DNA of 5,913 bases from Candidatus Falkowbacteria bacterium CG10_big_fil_rev_8_21_14_0_10_44_15 (GTDB lineage: Bacteria > Patescibacteriota > Patescibacteriia > Patescibacteriales > XYC2-FULL-47-12): contig PFAT01000048.1 of assembly GCA_002773575.1 (NCBI GenBank), positions 302-6,214 of the forward strand, given 5' to 3'. Below, one piece after another: positions 3,069 through 5,913 of the stretch. The translations under genes were made by a program, and so were the position numbers. Each line of letters starts with the position of its first letter. The stretch's first letter is position 1. The notes beneath the pieces are model-generated. The model was given only the letters and a program-made list of their open reading frames with translations, made no database searches and was not told the origin of the DNA.

Positions 3069-5913
3069 ATGCCAGAATATAATCATAAAAAAATTGAAAG
3101 ACATGTAACATACGCTGACTTTATTAAGAATGGCGGAGAAGAATATTGGCAGACAGGATGGCAATCTTCCGGCTTAGATCAAGCCGAAGATTTTGCTAAA
3201 AAAAAGAAAAAATACATCCTAATTGAATTTCCGTATCCTTCCGGCGCTGGTTTGCACGTCGGGCATGTTCGTTCCTACACCGCGCTGGATATTATGTCGC
3301 GGATGTTGCGTTTGCAGGGCTATAACGTTCTGTATCCCATTGGCTGGGACGCCTTTGGTCTGCCGACGGAAAATTACGCCATTAAAAATAAAATTCATCC
3401 GCGCCTTGCCACCGAAGCCAATATTAAAACTTTCAGGCGGCAGCTGAAATCGCTCGGCTTATCGTTTGATTGGTCGCGGGAAGTTGACACTACGGACCCA
3501 AAATATTATCAATGGACGCAGTGGATTTTTTTGCAGTTGTACAAAAAGGGTTTGGCGTACAAAAAGAAAATGCCGATTAACTGGTGCCCATCCTGCAAAA
3601 TCGGGTTAGCGCACGAAGAGGTGGTTGACGGCAAATGCGAACGCTGCGGCGCCGCCGTGGAACAGCGGGAAAAAGAACAATGGCTGTTAGCGATCACTAA
3701 ATACGCCGACCGGCTGATTAAAGACTTGGATGCGGTTGATTATTTGGAAAAAATAAAGACGCAGCAGGTGAATTGGATTGGCAGAAGCGAAGGAGCTATA
3801 ATTAAATTTCAAATTTCTATAAATGTTAGGCTGGGTTTTAAAACCCAAAATTTAGATAAAATTTGTTATGAATTAGAAATTTTTACCACTCGCCCGGACA
3901 CTTTATTCGGCGCTACCTATGTGGTGTTAGCGCCAGAGCATGAATTAGTAACGCAATTAAAAGACCAGATTAAAAACCGGCGGGAAGTGGAAAAATACAT
4001 CAATCAGACCAAGACAAAATCAGAATTGCAGCGCACTTCTTTGGAAAAAGCAAAAACTGGCGTAGAGTTGGAAGGAATAAAAGCAATTAATCCGGCGAAT
4101 AACGAGGAAATTCCTGTTTGGATTGCGGATTATGTTTTGGCTAGTTACGGCACGGGCGCGATTATGGCCGTACCGGCGCATGACGAGCGGGATTTTGAGT
4201 TTGCCAAAAAATTTAAGTTGCCAATTAAACAAGTTATTGCGCCGGAAACCGGCAACAAGCGCGATGGCGAAAATGTCGTGCAAGGGGGGTGCGGCGTTGT
4301 TTTTGACCCAAAAAGACAGAAATATGCGGTTGCTGCTTGGAATAACGGAATGATAGGATTATTTTCCGGCAATGTAGGGAAAACTGAAGATGAACAAGCG
4401 GGAATTTTAAGAGAAGTAACCGAAGAGAGCGGGCTGCACGATTTTTTGCATATCGAAAAGATAGCCACTGCCTATCCGCATTATTACAACTCCGCAAAAA
4501 ATTCCAATCGCCATGGCTCCGCCGCCTGCTATTTAGCGGTTTTAAAAACTGCCAACATGCGGCCGACTAAACGCGAAGCTCACGAAAAATTTGAACTCCA
4601 ATGGCATTCGCCGGCAGAGATATTAAACAACTGGCGGAAATATAACCAAAAAAATGATTTAGATCATTGGGTTTGGTTTTTGCGGCAGGCAGTGGGAAAA
4701 GCGATAGAGTTAGGTTATGATAGCACTAGCGATAGCAGTATTTTTTATACCTCTGCCTATACCGGCAAAGGAGTGATAATAAATTCCGGTGGATTTAATG
4801 GTTTGTCTTCAGATGAAGCCAAGAAAAAAATTACGGCCAAAGTCGGCGGCAAAATGAAAGTGCAATATAAATTGCGCGACTGGATTTTTTCCCGCCAGCA
4901 TTACTGGGGCGAACCGATCCCGATGGTTTATTGCGAACAATGCGGCTGGATCCCGGTGCCGGAAAAAGATTTGCCGGTGGAATTGCCAAACATTGAACAT
5001 TACGAACCGACCGATACGGGCGAATCGCCTTTAGCCGGTATAAAAGATTGGGTAAATACTGAATGTCCGCGCTGCGGCGGACCGGCTAAGCGGGAAACCG
5101 ACACGATGCCGAACTGGGCCGGTTCATCCTGGTATTTTCTGCGTTACTGCGACCCAAAAAACAATAAAGCGTTTGCGGATGCTGTCAAATTAAAATACTG
5201 GTTGCCGGTTGATTTGTACAACGGCGGCATGGAACATACTACTTTGCATTTATTGTACTCCCGTTTTTGGAATAAATTTTTATACGATTGCGGGCTGGTG
5301 CCGGTGAGCGAGCCGTACGCGCGGCGGGTTTCGCATGGGATGGTGCTCGCGGCAGACGGCAAGAAAATGTCAAAGTCTTTGGGCAATGTTATTAATCCGG
5401 ATGAAGTGGTAACTAACGTCGGGGCGGACAGTTTGCGTTTGTACGAAATGTTTATGGGCCCGTTTGCCGATACTATTCCTTGGAGCATGGAGGGGGTGAA
5501 AGGCGTGAGGAGATTTTTGGAAAAGATTTGGAACTTGGGAAATGTTAGCTTGGGTTTTAAAACCCAAGCTAATGAAAAAGAAACAATCAATCGTAATTTG
5601 CATAAAACCATAAAAAAAATTACCGATGATATTGAGAATATGAAATTTAACACGGCGGTGTCAGCGATGATGATATTTGTTAATGAAGCGCAGGCAGAAG
5701 GGTTGGCTAAAGATGAGCTGGAAAAATTTTTGATAGTACTCGCGCCGTTTGCGCCGCACCTGGCGGAAGAGTTATGGTCGCGGCTAGGGCATAAGCAGAG
5801 CATCTTTAAGGAAAAATGGCCGGTTTATGACGCCAATTTAACTAAAGATGAAATCGTGCGATTAGCCATTCAGGTGAACGGCAAACTGCGCGACACGATG
5901 GAAGCCGCGGCGG
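3069..5913 (+). CDS. leuS: leucyl-tRNA synthetase with inserted Nudix domain (3' end cut by window)
   Basis: A class I enzyme that charges tRNA-Leu with leucine in the cytoplasm and edits mischarged tRNA. In order it shows: the HIGH motif as HVGH (63-66) in PYPSGAGLHVGH; a zinc site C173, C176, C190, C193; the CP1 editing threonine-rich motif TRPDTLFG (274-281); the editing motif GTGAIMAVPAHDERD, whose D375 aligns with the essential editing Asp of E. coli LeuRS (D345); a Nudix insert of about 170 residues (391-560); LRDWIFSRQHYWG at catalytic-domain re-entry; a second Cys set C622, C625, C666, C669; KMSKS (766-770); and the anticodon-binding domain with HKTIKK (845) and FAPHLAEELW (894-903). 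The frame is open for 948 codons and stops at the window edge inside the C-terminal domain (QVNGKLRD). Residues 11-30 seem longer than usual before the conserved start. Palindromic repeats at 3832 and 5545 add short peptides. The ATG has no Shine-Dalgarno site. Confidence 0.95.
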   Translation, partial: MPEYNHKKIERHVTYADFIKNGGEEYWQTGWQSSGLDQAEDFAKKKKKYILIEFPYPSGAGLHVGHVRSYTALDIMSRMLRLQGYNVLYPIGWDAFGLPTENYAIKNKIHPRLATEANIKTFRRQLKSLGLSFDWSREVDTTDPKYYQWTQWIFLQLYKKGLAYKKKMPINWCPSCKIGLAHEEVVDGKCERCGAAVEQREKEQWLLAITKYADRLIKDLDAVDYLEKIKTQQVNWIGRSEGAIIKFQISINVRLGFKTQNLDKICYELEIFTTRPDTLFGATYVVLAPEHELVTQLKDQIKNRREVEKYINQTKTKSELQRTSLEKAKTGVELEGIKAINPANNEEIPVWIADYVLASYGTGAIMAVPAHDERDFEFAKKFKLPIKQVIAPETGNKRDGENVVQGGCGVVFDPKRQKYAVAAWNNGMIGLFSGNVGKTEDEQAGILREVTEESGLHDFLHIEKIATAYPHYYNSAKNSNRHGSAACYLAVLKTANMRPTKREAHEKFELQWHSPAEILNNWRKYNQKNDLDHWVWFLRQAVGKAIELGYDSTSDSSIFYTSAYTGKGVIINSGGFNGLSSDEAKKKITAKVGGKMKVQYKLRDWIFSRQHYWGEPIPMVYCEQCGWIPVPEKDLPVELPNIEHYEPTDTGESPLAGIKDWVNTECPRCGGPAKRETDTMPNWAGSSWYFLRYCDPKNNKAFADAVKLKYWLPVDLYNGGMEHTTLHLLYSRFWNKFLYDCGLVPVSEPYARRVSHGMVLAADGKKMSKSLGNVINPDEVVTNVGADSLRLYEMFMGPFADTIPWSMEGVKGVRRFLEKIWNLGNVSLGFKTQANEKETINRNLHKTIKKITDDIENMKFNTAVSAMMIFVNEAQAEGLAKDELEKFLIVLAPFAPHLAEELWSRLGHKQSIFKEKWPVYDANLTKDEIVRLAIQVNGKLRDTMEAAA
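3832..3847. repeat. palindromic element copy 1 in leuS, core TGGGTTTTAAAACCCA
   Basis: A perfect 16-bp palindrome within a longer element that shares AATGTTAG (3822-3829) and the core with copy 2. It is read as NVRLGFKTQ just before the CP1 threonine-rich motif. Compared with E. coli LeuRS, the segment between the WxGRSEG-like region and TRPDT is about 13 residues longer, consistent with an insertion of about 39 bp. AAATTTCAAATTT (3804-3816) lies just upstream and may belong to the inserted stretch. Confidence 0.8.
4239..4760 (+). other. Nudix domain inserted into the LeuRS CP1 editing region
   Basis: This is a part of leuS, not a separate gene. Residues 434-456 match the Nudix box G-x5-E-x7-REUxEExGU at every position: G434, E440, then REVTEESGL (448-456). 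The catalytic metal-binding glutamates E449, E452 and E453 are all present. Upstream, GGCGVVFDPKRQKYAV looks like the first Nudix strands; downstream, HEKFELQWHSPAEIL looks like the last strand and helix. The flanks are normal LeuRS: KLPIKQVI before, and YTGKGVIINSGGFNGL after, which in E. coli are joined by only about 15 residues. The domain has no stop or start breaking it, so it is a true in-frame insertion. What it hydrolyses is unknown. Confidence 0.88.
5545..5572. repeat. palindromic element copy 2 in leuS, 28 bp perfect
   Basis: Fourteen bases, TTAGCTTGGGTTTT, are followed at once by their exact reverse complement. The core is the same as in copy 1, the preceding AATGTTAG is also shared, and the reading frame is the same (NVSLGFKTQANEK). 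It lies in the linker between the catalytic core (RRFLEKIWNLG) and the anticodon-binding domain (HKTIKK), a place where length varies among LeuRS proteins. A 28-bp perfect palindrome is expected by chance about 0.00002 times in this window with equal base use. Confidence 0.9.

Noticed and set aside
3223..3447. 74-aa plus-strand frame at the start of leuS
   Set aside because: It is an out-of-frame shadow of leuS, which carries the HIGH motif in this same stretch.
4284..4289. Possible frameshift at a run of six G
   Set aside because: The LeuRS and Nudix frame continues without change on both sides, so there is no sign of a sequencing error or recoding here.
4145..4497. Two overlapping minus-strand frames and one plus-strand frame across the Nudix insert
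   Set aside because: The Nudix box and continuous LeuRS frame explain the DNA; the other frames show no motif or start signal.
4239..4760. Nudix domain as a separate gene fused by assembly error
   Set aside because: Both borders join normal LeuRS sequence in frame, with the expected CP1 residues on either side and no internal stop.
5144..5803. 219-aa minus-strand frame
   Set aside because: It is antisense to the KMSKS and anticodon-binding regions of leuS, which are clearly coding; the frame is long only because of codon use in leuS.

Overview
The window looks like a piece of a Patescibacteria/CPR-type bacterial genome (Parcubacteria-like). This is inference from gene content: a LeuRS with a large Nudix insert, a very short type IV pilin-like protein, a long polytopic GT-C-like membrane protein with a soluble tail, poor use of Shine-Dalgarno sites, and mixed AT-rich and GC-rich codon use. 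No rRNA or other taxonomic marker is present to prove it.

Layout. Positions 1-77 hold a leader with a -10-like TATAAT and a Shine-Dalgarno site. Positions 78-397 (+) hold two tiny genes coupled by an ATGA overlap: a 45-aa single-span membrane peptide and a 61-aa prepilin-like protein. The second ends inside an intrinsic terminator. Converging on that terminator from the other side, and overlapping by 11 bp, is a 664-aa polytopic membrane protein (387-2381, -). A 72-bp divergent spacer (2382-2453) separates it from a rightward pair: a CDP-alcohol phosphatidyltransferase of PgsA type (2454-3053) and, 15 bp later, leucyl-tRNA synthetase (3069 to beyond the right edge). The leuS frame is open for 948 codons and is cut by the window end, with roughly 40-60 residues missing by comparison with known LeuRS.

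The striking point is the amount of repetitive and palindromic DNA inside intact reading frames. The membrane-protein gene carries four heptanucleotide tandem arrays (consensus ACTSGTT on the coding strand), an octanucleotide array, a perfect 20-bp palindrome touching one heptamer array, a 9+1+9 inverted repeat and a 6+3+6 hairpin. leuS carries two copies of a palindromic element with core TGGGTTTTAAAACCCA (28 bp perfect in copy 2), both read in the same frame as LGFKTQ. These look like small selfish or slippage-born elements tolerated in loops and membrane helices, comparable in principle to Rickettsia palindromic elements and cyanobacterial heptanucleotide repeats.

The second notable point is a complete Nudix domain with a perfect Nudix box, spliced into the CP1 editing region of LeuRS.

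The genes do not form one obvious pathway. The lipid-head-group enzyme and leuS are probably co-transcribed. The membrane protein and mini-pilin are envelope proteins on separate transcripts that meet tail to tail.
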